DNA from: Dyadobacter crusticola DSM 16708
Lineage (GTDB): Bacteria > Bacteroidota > Bacteroidia > Cytophagales > Spirosomataceae
DNA length: 64,000 bases
NCBI RefSeq assembly: GCF_000701505.1
Contig: NZ_JNJB01000001.1
Span: 248,001 to 312,000 of the forward strand
Direction of reading: 5' to 3'
The notes beneath the pieces were generated by a model. That model was not told the DNA's origin, made no database searches, and was given only the letters and a program-made list of their open reading frames with translations. The position numbers were made by a program, and so were the translations under genes. This document shows, one piece after another, positions 1 through 8,451 of the stretch (position 1 is its first letter; every line of letters starts with the position of its first letter).

Positions 1-93
1 GTTCAGGTCGTCAAAGCTATCTGTACAGGACAACGGAAGCAGCCCTGCTAAAACGATCATACTTATAATACTCTTTTTCATGTCGATTTTCAT
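1..93 (-). CDS. SusD/RagB-type lipoprotein, N-terminus only (cut by window edge)
   Basis: Only the first 31 codons are present and the gene continues beyond position 1. The visible protein has a lysine-containing N-terminus, a short hydrophobic stretch and a lipobox (LPLSC), followed by TDSFDDLN, as in SusD/RagB surface lipoproteins. The ATG at 93 overlaps the TGA of the upstream SusC gene (ATGA), which implies translational coupling; an in-frame ATG at 81 is the alternative start. The SusD assignment rests on position directly after SusC plus the lipoprotein signal, so the family is probable and the substrate unknown. Confidence 0.75.
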   Translation of the reverse strand, partial: MKIDMKKSIISMIVLAGLLPLSCTDSFDDLN

Positions 94-3000
94 TTAAACT
101 TGAAGTTTACATTCACACCATAATTGCGCGTTGCAGGTAAACTGGTTCCTTCGATACCCGCGTATCTCAGGTTGGCACCGAAAGTAGCTTCCGGATCAAT
201 ATTCTTGGTTTCTCTTGTGAAGTACAACAAATTACGTCCCACCAGAGAAATGTTCACAGCACGGATCAAAGGCCATTTTTCTACCATCTTGGCTGGCAGG
301 TTGTAGCCTAATGTAAGCTGGCGAAGTTTGATAAAGTCGCCGTCCACGACACTGATTCCCGTGACATTATTTGCCAGAGCTGTATAGTAAGCTCTCGCGG
401 ATGCAGTTACCGTGTTAGGAGCTCCCGATTCGGTAACGCCCGTAGTTACACCGGTTTCGCGGCCCACCAATGTCGCTTTGTTCAAACCGTTTCTGTAAGT
501 GTAGTTCTCGGTTGCAGAAAGGATCTTGTTACCGTAGTTGTAATCAACCAGAACACCAAAGTTGAAATCGCCCAATCTGATGTCGTTATTTAGTCCGCCA
601 TACAATGTAGGCAATACCGATCCGAAGCTGGTCAGTTTGTCATCGCGAACAGGTAAACCGGAAGCATCTACAATGATCTGCCCATTTGCGTGATACTTGT
701 AATCGTACGCCCGAATCTGAGGGCCAGCCTCTCCCACTACGAACGCCGTTACCGCATTACCCAATGTGGCACGGTTAGAACCCAGGTTAATGTCAAGGTT
801 ATCCTGATCTGTGCTCAGGATCTTGTTTCTAACTGATGTCAGGTTGAAAGATACATTCCAGTCAAATTTCGAAGTTCTTACCGGTGAGCCTGTCACCATT
901 ACTTCCAAACCTCTGTTTTGAACTGAACCAGACCCTACCACACCTCTTACGTAACCTGTTGCACTGCTGTATGTGGCAGGCATGATTTCATTTTTCGTTT
1001 TCTGATTGTAGTAAGAAACATCCAGTCCAAGACGGCTTCCAAAAAATTTCAACTCAAATCCAACTTCAACCTCACTTTTCGTAAATGGTTTCAGGAACAA
1101 GTTTGGAAGCTCATCGCTGAAATTACCTGTCGGAACGCCGTTAAAGGAGTTGCCTACACCATAATAGATAGCAGTTCCATAAGGCGTCGCGGGCTCTCCG
1201 CTCGTACGGGCGTAAGAAGCACGAACCTTACCGAAGCTAAGTGTAGATGAGTTCAAAAGATCTGTAAAGATGAACGAACCTGTTACAGAAGGTGTAAAAA
1301 TGCTTCTTGCACTGTTTGGCAGCGTAGAATATGAATCATAACGGCCGGTTGTGGTCAAATTCAGGATTCCCTTGTATCCGAGATCAACACTGTAGTAGGC
1401 TGACTGCACTTCACTATTCTGCACTTCGTAGTTCCTGTTGAAATTCACCACGTTATTCCAGCTGTACAAATAAGGAAGCACAAAAGGACTACCACCGATC
1501 TGCACTTTTTCATACTGGTTTTTACGAAGGTTTGCACCGAGGATCGCGTCCACCGTGAAATCTTCGCCGATGCTTTTTGTAACACCCAACAGACCATCTA
1601 CATTGATTTCTGTACGCTGTGCATTGGAAAGTTCATCCAGCGCGCCTCTACCATTCTGAGAAAAACCTGTTCCCCAAGGAGTTACTTTAAAAATACGGTC
1701 ATTCGCATTGTCATAACCAACTCTTGCCTGTGCATAGATCCAGTCAGCGAACTGATATTTCACCGCAACAGCAGAAATCAAACGTTTCCTTTTTACGTCA
1801 TTAACAAACTGGTTAACAACGAAGTACGGGTTTGTAACATATTCGTCATCACTGAAAACGATTTCTTTTCCTGTTTCAGGATTGAAGCCCGGCGCGAGAA
1901 TGCGCTGATCGATGTTTGGTGCAAGGAAAATACCGTTGTTGGCATTCATCGGACCATCGCTCAAAACAGGCTTACCTTTTATTTTTTCGTCAATGTAATT
2001 CGCCATTACATTAATACTCAGCCGCTTGGTAATGTTCTGATCCGCTGTCAGGTTGATTGTTTTTCTGCCTAATCCACTATTTTCAATAATCGATTTGGTA
2101 TCAAGATTCGCAAGCGATAACCGGAATGATCCATTGTCGCCACCTTTGGTCACCGCCACACTGTTTGTGAAGTTGGAACCCATGCGATAGAAGTTCTTGA
2201 TATTGTCTCTTTGGGCAGAGTAAGCATAACTATTACCGTCAAACTGGATCACTTGTGAACCGTCTAGCCTGGCACCCCATGCCTGGCGGGCAGTTTGCTG
2301 TGCAGCCACGGCTGTAGTCGGTTTCATACCGCCATCTCCCTGACCGAATTCATATTGAAAATCGGTCATGTTGCGAGGCTCATCGAGGGAGTAGTTCAAA
2401 TTGTAATCTACAGAGAAATCACCTTTTTTCCCCGCTTTCGTTTTAACCAAAATAACACCATTGGACGCACGCGCACCAAACAATGCAGACGCAGCCTGAC
2501 CTTTCAAAACGGTCATCGACTCAATATCGTCCGGGTTAAGGTTACCGATTCCATCTCCACCATCTGCTCCACCCCACTCCCCTGCACTTCCGCGCTGCGT
2601 GTTATCCATCGGCACGCCGTTGATCACGATCAATGGAGAACCCGCCGAGTTCATACTTGGCATACCGCGCATCAGGATCTTGGCAGTTCCACCAGGGCCG
2701 CTGCTTGTACCTTTCACATTCAAACCGGCAACACGTCCGGCGAGTGAGTTGGCTACGTTGGTTTCGCGGGCTTTGGTCATTACTTCCCCGCCTATTGTAG
2801 TTACCGAGTATCCTAGCTTTCTGGCATCTTTGGAGATACCCAAGGCAGTTACAACAACTTCTTCCAGGTTAGCTACGTCAGGTTGCAGCTTCACACTAAT
2901 CGAGCTTTGTGCTCCCACTGTAACTTCCTGCTTCATGTACCCGATCGAGCTGATCACGATTACGTCGGAATCTTTTACACCGGCCAGACTGAAATTACCG

Positions 3001-3191
3001 TCAACATCCGCATTTGCTCCTTTTGTGGTTCCTTTTACGGTCACGGAAGCGCCAGGCAACCCCTGGTCTTTTTCATCCAAGATCTTACCGGTAATCGTCC
3101 TTTCCTGAGCAAAGGCAGAAATGGTAGTTACCAGAAGAAATAACACCGAAAACAAAACCCGGAAGAGGGTTTCGGGTAGCTTTTCTTTCAT
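90..3191 (-). CDS. SusC/RagA TonB-dependent outer-membrane transporter (locus A)
   Basis: This 1033-residue protein should form the beta-barrel that pairs with a SusD lid lipoprotein and imports a ligand using TonB energy. A signal peptide (about 1-28) is followed by a carboxypeptidase-regulatory-like domain (about 30-110, GKILDEKDQGLPGASV), a TonB-box-like LEEVVVTALG near 109-118, a plug with the SusC signature (NPDDIESMTVLKG, GARASNGVILVKT) and a long barrel ending in aromatic and basic residues (NVNFKFK). Length is normal. The stop overlaps the next SusD start by 4 bp. No CAZyme is visible nearby, so the ligand cannot be inferred. Confidence 0.95.
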   Translation of the reverse strand: MKEKLPETLFRVLFSVLFLLVTTISAFAQERTITGKILDEKDQGLPGASVTVKGTTKGANADVDGNFSLAGVKDSDVIVISSIGYMKQEVTVGAQSSISVKLQPDVANLEEVVVTALGISKDARKLGYSVTTIGGEVMTKARETNVANSLAGRVAGLNVKGTSSGPGGTAKILMRGMPSMNSAGSPLIVINGVPMDNTQRGSAGEWGGADGGDGIGNLNPDDIESMTVLKGQAASALFGARASNGVILVKTKAGKKGDFSVDYNLNYSLDEPRNMTDFQYEFGQGDGGMKPTTAVAAQQTARQAWGARLDGSQVIQFDGNSYAYSAQRDNIKNFYRMGSNFTNSVAVTKGGDNGSFRLSLANLDTKSIIENSGLGRKTINLTADQNITKRLSINVMANYIDEKIKGKPVLSDGPMNANNGIFLAPNIDQRILAPGFNPETGKEIVFSDDEYVTNPYFVVNQFVNDVKRKRLISAVAVKYQFADWIYAQARVGYDNANDRIFKVTPWGTGFSQNGRGALDELSNAQRTEINVDGLLGVTKSIGEDFTVDAILGANLRKNQYEKVQIGGSPFVLPYLYSWNNVVNFNRNYEVQNSEVQSAYYSVDLGYKGILNLTTTGRYDSYSTLPNSARSIFTPSVTGSFIFTDLLNSSTLSFGKVRASYARTSGEPATPYGTAIYYGVGNSFNGVPTGNFSDELPNLFLKPFTKSEVEVGFELKFFGSRLGLDVSYYNQKTKNEIMPATYSSATGYVRGVVGSGSVQNRGLEVMVTGSPVRTSKFDWNVSFNLTSVRNKILSTDQDNLDINLGSNRATLGNAVTAFVVGEAGPQIRAYDYKYHANGQIIVDASGLPVRDDKLTSFGSVLPTLYGGLNNDIRLGDFNFGVLVDYNYGNKILSATENYTYRNGLNKATLVGRETGVTTGVTESGAPNTVTASARAYYTALANNVTGISVVDGDFIKLRQLTLGYNLPAKMVEKWPLIRAVNISLVGRNLLYFTRETKNIDPEATFGANLRYAGIEGTSLPATRNYGVNVNFKFK

Positions 3192-3242
3192 AGATTATTT
3201 CTTTAATAAATTTTTAATTTGGTTAAATTGGTAAATGCAGAA

Positions 3243-3273
3243 TAAAGTTATTGCACCTTATCCATGAGGCAAA
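3243..3273 (-). promoter_or_regulatory. Candidate Bacteroidota-type promoter for SusC locus A
   Basis: On the minus strand a TTTG is followed after 19 nt by TAACTTTA, a 7/8 match to the TAnnTTTG -7 element of Bacteroidota housekeeping promoters. It lies about 50 nt upstream of the SusC ATG, a usual leader length. This is pattern matching only. Confidence 0.5.
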
Positions 3274-3406
3274 TATCTTAAAAAACTGCGGTAATTAAAT
3301 AATTTTATGAAGTACCGGGCATTATTTATTTTTTATATCATTTTTCCGGCACATTCAATTACAAAACTGATTGGTATAAATAAGTACCTCTGAGGCGCAA
3401 GCAACA

Positions 3407-3436
3407 AAAAGCCCCGGCTGTGAACAACCAGGGCTT
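3407..3436 (-). terminator. Hairpin terminator after FG-GAP gene of locus B
   Basis: Stem AGCCC(T/C)GG with loop TTCA, followed on the minus strand by TTTTTG. It lies about 20 nt beyond the stop of the minus-strand gene that ends at 3457 and separates locus B from SusC locus A. Confidence 0.65.
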
Positions 3437-3456
3437 TCAAAATGGTAGTTTTAAAC

Positions 3457-6400
3457 TTATCGTTTTCTCAACCTGTACCCCTCGATCTTCCCGTTATTGA
3501 CAGCAGCCAGCAAGTAATTATTTCCGCCAGCCTTCAAAACTGCAATGTCCCGCACATCGCTTTTAACGTAAAATCCGCTGCTGTATTGAGGGAGATATGA
3601 AAATTGCTGCGAACTTTTATTGATAAACGCCTGCATTAAACTAGCGTCACTTTTTCCAAGCCGCACGCGTGTTTGCCTGATGTTACCGCCGAGAATAAGG
3701 TCCGGTTTTCCGTCTGCATCCATATCGGTGATTGCAATGGCATAAACAGGGGCAAACTGGGCTTCGACCGGCAATGGACGGAATGTAAACTTGCCGCCAT
3801 TATTTTCAAGAACCCCGCTCCTGAATTCATTCACCACCAGCTTCCTGGCCGCATTCAGTTTTTCCGCGGGGAGTATTTCGTTCAGGGCTGCGGTGGAATA
3901 GGTAACATAGTTATTATACTTCTTTTTCAATGAAGGAACCTGATCGAGCAACTCGTCGCGACTCGCAAAAGGAAATTCCTTTCCGTTTTCAGTAATTCCG
4001 ATCACCGGCACAATGCGGTTAAGATTGTCAAAATCCGCGGCGTACATAGATAGGCCTTTTGGAGAAACAACATTCCACTGCGAGTTTGTCCCAATATTCC
4101 CCACAACAAAATCCATATCCCCGTCAGCATCCAGATCAGCACCCTCAATGGTATTCCAGCAGCCGGTCAGTGCATTGGTTGCCCAGGCTGCGCTCGCGTC
4201 GGCGAGCTTTCCCTTGTTATTGGCAAATACCTTTACAGGTCCCCAGTCGGTAGTGAGCAGCAGTTCGGGAAATCCATCGCCATTCAGGTCCTGAAAAACG
4301 GCGTCAGTTACCATTCCCGCGCCAGCCAGCTCAGGTGCATTGGTTTTGGTTTGGTCTGAAAACTTCCCTGTTCCGTCATTGATCAGCAGAACACCCCCGG
4401 TACTTTCAGGAAACAGGGCCGGTGTTACCCGGCTACCTAAAAAGAGATCCGCGTCACCGTCTTTGTCCACGTCGGCACTCACCACTACTGCCGCATTCAA
4501 ACCGGCCGCGGGCATTGCTGCTTTGCGCCATTTCCCATTGTCGTTGATATAAAGCCGCGGCAGCAACAACGGATCGCCCGCATTGAGCTCATACCCCTGA
4601 CTGGTCACGAGCAAGTCAGAATCTCCATCCCCGTCCGCATCAAAAAATTCCATATCAGCATCTTCGAAAGCAGCATCAGATTCAAATACAGCCTGCGGCG
4701 ATTTCACAAATTTCCCATTCTTGCTCACGAACAAAGCGCCGGCCTGCCCGCGCGCACCGCCAACATAGATATCCTCAGTTCCGTCCTTGTTAATGTCCTT
4801 TTTTGCAAAATGCGGGCCTTGGGCGGAGAGCATTGCAGGTAACAGCGTTTGTACACGAAAATCGTTACGCAGGTCTTCGGTATGCGTAAAATCAAGGAGA
4901 TTTTCCGGCTCCCATATCTTGGTTTGAGGCAGGATCTGTTCACCGGAAGACTTTCTCGCATCGGTATATTTCAGCACCAGCTGTGTGCCGGGTTTTATAT
5001 TCTTCACAATCTGCTTGCTTCCATCCGCCCAGGACACAATCAGGCTATCTATACGCTGCGCGCTGCCCAGCCCGAAATGTACCGCATCCCATTGCGCAGA
5101 CTGAAAGCCGCGTACCGGCTGAAAGTTGTGCGTCTGCGTAAGCGAATCGGAATATAAATCCAGCCTCGCTCCCGCCATGAACGCGAACTTGGGCGCTTCC
5201 AGCTTTACTTTCAGGTACTTGTTGGGCAGCTTCGTTTCTGCATTGTTTTTGTATACAAATGCTTTCTGATTTACATTATTGATAACCAGGTCAAGGTCTC
5301 CGTCATTGTCTAGGTCGGCGTAAATGGCGCCATTGGACTGGTTACCTTTTTCAAAGCCCCATTCTTTTGTTTTTTTTGCGAATGTGAGATTCTTCTGATT
5401 TTGAAAGATATCATCGGGTTCGTCGATCGGGGGCATTTCGGCGATGATCTCCATTTGTGTCGGCTGCTTCCCCCCTTGCCCCTGAAGATCAGTCGAGTAT
5501 TTCAGGAACTCCATATTGGTGTAGTCCCGGGCGTATCCGTTTGATATGAAAATGTCTTTCCAGCCATCGTTATCAAAATCCGCCATCAAACCCGCCCAGC
5601 TCCAATCCGTATTCGAAATACCTGCCAGCTGACCGATTTCGCTAAAAACCGGCACGCCGTCGGCATTGACGCCGCTGTTCAGCTGCAGCATATTCCGCAT
5701 GGTCTGGTCGTGGAAGCCTGCGCGGAGCAGCTGCTGGTATTTGTCGTAATTATCATCGCCGGAAGTAAGCTTGATCCGCTCATTGGAGGCCGGGAGCATA
5801 TCCAGCGTGAGAATATCCACAAGTCCGTCGTTGTTGATATCTGCCGCGTCCGTGCCCATTGAATACAGCGAAACGTGACCGGTCGCCTCGCGGATCACTT
5901 CCCTGAACCGCCCGTTCTTCTCATTCAGATAGAGATAGTCGTTTTCGTTATAGTCGTTGGAAATGTAGATATCCTGCCAGCCGTCATTGTTAAAATCATT
6001 GATATTGATCCCCAATCCGAAACTAAGGACATTCGATACGATACCGGAAGAATCGGTCACGTCTGTGAATTTTCCGTTGTCATTCCTCAGCAGCTTGCTT
6101 CCGTAAGCATCATTTCGCTGCTGGCGGTAATTGGCAATGAGGTTGCTGAAGCCGGCATATTGCTGAACCGAGTGATTGAGCAGAAAACAATCAGTATCCC
6201 CATCTTTGTCATAATCGAAAAAAACTGCCTGGGTAGTGTAAGAACGGTCATCGAGCCCGTACTCGGCTGCCTTTTCGGTAAATGTGGGTATCCCGTCGGC
6301 CGTTTTCCCATTGTTGACATACAACAGCTTGGTACGCAGGCGTGGGTCTTGCGCGCCGGCGCGGCAAACGTAAATATCTATCCAGCCGTCGTCGTTGATA

Positions 6401-6747
6401 TCTACCAGCGATACACCTGTTTTCCAACCCTCATTCAATGCAGTACCGGATTTATCCGATACATCTTCAAACTCAAAATTTCCTTTGTTGATATACAATT
6501 TATTGGCAACCATATTTCCCGTAAAATAAAGATCTACGAGTCCGTCATTATTGAAATCGGCTGCTGCAACCCCGCCGCCATTATAAAAATATCCGTATTC
6601 CAGCACATTATTCGAAGCATCTTCATCAATGAAGTTGTTGAAGTCAATGCCAGTCTGCGACGGTTTCAGCAGCGTAAATAAGGTATCTTCTGACTGGCAG
6701 GAGAACAGGATACTGCATAAAACGAGAGCCAGAAAGCTGTTTTTCAT
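3457..6747 (-). CDS. FG-GAP/VCBS-repeat lipoprotein with ASPIC/UnbV domain (locus B)
   Basis: A 1096-residue surface lipoprotein (lipobox around FSCQS, residues 14-18). The N-terminal half holds many calcium-loop repeats of the D-x-N-x-D-G-x-x-D type (DFNNDGLVD, DINDDGWID, DYDKDGDTD, DFNNDGWQD), expected to fold as a beta-propeller. An ASPIC/UnbV-like segment follows at about 525-600 (GARLDLYSDS, HFGLGSAQRIDSL), then a second propeller-like run (DKDGDADLFLGSR, DADGDMDFVVGN). Such proteins often accompany SusC/SusD pairs in Bacteroidota. It lies 106 bp downstream of SusD B, beyond a hairpin. A role in surface ligand binding is inference; no catalytic motif was seen. It is homologous in architecture to the protein at 32404-35967. 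Confidence 0.85.
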   Translation of the reverse strand: MKNSFLALVLCSILFSCQSEDTLFTLLKPSQTGIDFNNFIDEDASNNVLEYGYFYNGGGVAAADFNNDGLVDLYFTGNMVANKLYINKGNFEFEDVSDKSGTALNEGWKTGVSLVDINDDGWIDIYVCRAGAQDPRLRTKLLYVNNGKTADGIPTFTEKAAEYGLDDRSYTTQAVFFDYDKDGDTDCFLLNHSVQQYAGFSNLIANYRQQRNDAYGSKLLRNDNGKFTDVTDSSGIVSNVLSFGLGININDFNNDGWQDIYISNDYNENDYLYLNEKNGRFREVIREATGHVSLYSMGTDAADINNDGLVDILTLDMLPASNERIKLTSGDDNYDKYQQLLRAGFHDQTMRNMLQLNSGVNADGVPVFSEIGQLAGISNTDWSWAGLMADFDNDGWKDIFISNGYARDYTNMEFLKYSTDLQGQGGKQPTQMEIIAEMPPIDEPDDIFQNQKNLTFAKKTKEWGFEKGNQSNGAIYADLDNDGDLDLVINNVNQKAFVYKNNAETKLPNKYLKVKLEAPKFAFMAGARLDLYSDSLTQTHNFQPVRGFQSAQWDAVHFGLGSAQRIDSLIVSWADGSKQIVKNIKPGTQLVLKYTDARKSSGEQILPQTKIWEPENLLDFTHTEDLRNDFRVQTLLPAMLSAQGPHFAKKDINKDGTEDIYVGGARGQAGALFVSKNGKFVKSPQAVFESDAAFEDADMEFFDADGDGDSDLLVTSQGYELNAGDPLLLPRLYINDNGKWRKAAMPAAGLNAAVVVSADVDKDGDADLFLGSRVTPALFPESTGGVLLINDGTGKFSDQTKTNAPELAGAGMVTDAVFQDLNGDGFPELLLTTDWGPVKVFANNKGKLADASAAWATNALTGCWNTIEGADLDADGDMDFVVGNIGTNSQWNVVSPKGLSMYAADFDNLNRIVPVIGITENGKEFPFASRDELLDQVPSLKKKYNNYVTYSTAALNEILPAEKLNAARKLVVNEFRSGVLENNGGKFTFRPLPVEAQFAPVYAIAITDMDADGKPDLILGGNIRQTRVRLGKSDASLMQAFINKSSQQFSYLPQYSSGFYVKSDVRDIAVLKAGGNNYLLAAVNNGKIEGYRLRKR

Positions 6748-6798
6748 TATTTCAAAAGTTGTAATCTCGATTCAAAAAAGAGGAGGATTATTTAAATA

Positions 6799-6830
6799 GC
6801 AAAAAGGCAGGCACATAGCCCGCCTTTTGC
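6799..6830 (-). terminator. Hairpin between SusD B and the FG-GAP gene
   Basis: Arms GCAAAAGGCGGGC and GCCTGCCTTTTTGC pair around a 5-nt loop; a T-rich stretch (TTTTTGCTATTT) follows on the minus strand. It lies 24 nt after the SusD stop and 52 nt before the next gene, so it could be a full or partial terminator inside the locus. Confidence 0.65.
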
Positions 6831-6853
6831 TTACTTCAAGAGCACCATCGGGG

Positions 6854-8425
6854 CTAGTTCTTGTCCCACCATAATGGTGTGCTCGCTTTATCAGGACCAC
6901 CCAATAACGCCTCGGCTTCTTTTACTGCCGCTCCGTTTGTCTGCCTCTCTGTGGTCAGGAACGGAATTCTGCGGATCATCGCGCCGTTTTTCAAATCTTC
7001 GTTGTCCGAATTCACAACCGGGTACAGCTTAGGGAACCGCGTTCTTCTCACTTCTGCCCAGGCTTCCAGACCGTCTGGGTACAGCGCCAGCCATTTTTGC
7101 GTACCGATCTGCTCGCGTTTTACAGCGATGCTGGCTGCATCGTCCCATTTCACCTGAATATTGGAGATAGCAGGTGAATTTTGCTGATCACCAGGTGCAA
7201 CAGGTTTGTTCAGGCTGTTGACGTAAGCCGCCGCAGCTGCATCCGAAACGCCCCATTGCTTCATCGAAGCAGTAATGCCTTTTTCATAAAGCTCCTTAGC
7301 AGTTCCGCCCATTGCCCACCCATTCAATGCACCTTCTGCACGCAGGAAATAAGCTTCGGCAGAATGCAGGATGTTTTGTGGAGTGTCGAAAACAGTTGTC
7401 CAGTCGGCGCCAGAGCCGGTAGCCCATCTTGTACCTACGTTCGAGTTATTGTTGTTGCTGTTTGGTGCGGCAGCCAGCTGAGTGGGCGTCAAACCATTGC
7501 GCAAGCCTTCATAAGTACCCGTTCCGCTGGCGGGCTGAAAATAAACACCAATCCGCGGATCAGCATAACCTTTTAATACCGACTCCATCGATGCGCTCAT
7601 ACGGAACTCATTCCATACCGCAATGCGGCTCAGACCGTTGGCATCGTCGCCTGTCTGCGTTTTTCCCATATATGCGTCATCTGCAATATCTGTCATAATG
7701 CCGCCCGCATAAGCTGCTTCTGCCTGTTTTTTGGCTTCCGCCGGATCTACCTTTGAGATCCGCAATGCGAGACGAAGGCGTAATGTGTTAGCAAATTTGA
7801 TCCATTTGTTCACGTCGCCTTTATAGATCAAATCAAATTTTCCGTAAGGAACTTCCTTCGTTTTGCCTTTCAGCACAGCAGTAGCTGCATCCAGTCTGAC
7901 AAAAAAATCTTTATAAATGTCAGCCTGCGAATCGTATTTGATGGATAAAGCCGGGGTACCTGCTGCCGAATAAGGGATCGGACCGTAGTAATCTGTCAGC
8001 CTGTGGAATGCAAACACCCAGATCACATTCGCCAACGCATATTCAGCCGAGTTTGGATCTGTTTGTTCAAACAAGGTTTTCAGCTGCGGCACCACCTGCG
8101 TGTAGATCGGGTTCCAGTGACCTGTAAGCCAGTCAAAGCGCATTGCGTAGCGATCTGTAGGAAAGTAGGTCGCGGAAGTAGCAAAATACTGCGCATACAA
8201 ATCAGCAAACAGGTTTTGCGCGATCTGGTATGTTCCACTCGAGTAAGATGCCTGCTGCTGTGCACGGGAAAAAAGGAATGGAAGCTCGTCGTCCGACAAA
8301 GTCGTCAGCTTTGTCTTGCTAGTATTCATTTCCTCAAAATCGCCGGTACAAGCCTGGCCGATTCCGACGGTTGCAGCTATCAGTCCAATGCACGCTATCT
8401 TTTTGTATTTTATATTTATTTTCAT
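6854..8425 (-). CDS. SusD/RagB family lipoprotein (SusD-like_2 type), locus B
   Basis: A 523-residue surface lipoprotein expected to cap the adjacent SusC barrel and capture ligand. The signal peptide ends in a lipobox (GIGQAC, Cys at about 26) followed by TGDFEEMNTS. Helical TPR-like segments contain family landmarks such as FHRLTDYYGPIPYS (about 143-156), and the C-terminus has a large loop region ending LGGPDKASTPLWWDKN, typical of the SusD-like_2 group. It starts 26 bp after the SusC B stop, indicating one transcript. Ligand unknown. Confidence 0.92.
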   Translation of the reverse strand: MKINIKYKKIACIGLIAATVGIGQACTGDFEEMNTSKTKLTTLSDDELPFLFSRAQQQASYSSGTYQIAQNLFADLYAQYFATSATYFPTDRYAMRFDWLTGHWNPIYTQVVPQLKTLFEQTDPNSAEYALANVIWVFAFHRLTDYYGPIPYSAAGTPALSIKYDSQADIYKDFFVRLDAATAVLKGKTKEVPYGKFDLIYKGDVNKWIKFANTLRLRLALRISKVDPAEAKKQAEAAYAGGIMTDIADDAYMGKTQTGDDANGLSRIAVWNEFRMSASMESVLKGYADPRIGVYFQPASGTGTYEGLRNGLTPTQLAAAPNSNNNNSNVGTRWATGSGADWTTVFDTPQNILHSAEAYFLRAEGALNGWAMGGTAKELYEKGITASMKQWGVSDAAAAAYVNSLNKPVAPGDQQNSPAISNIQVKWDDAASIAVKREQIGTQKWLALYPDGLEAWAEVRRTRFPKLYPVVNSDNEDLKNGAMIRRIPFLTTERQTNGAAVKEAEALLGGPDKASTPLWWDKN

Positions 8426-8451
8426 TGTCGTAGCCTAATAATGATTTGTGA

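Noticed and set aside
5875..6681. 268-codon open frame on the plus strand
   Set aside because: It lies wholly antisense to the FG-GAP lipoprotein gene; the frame is open because of the repeated calcium-loop codons, and its product shows no family motif.
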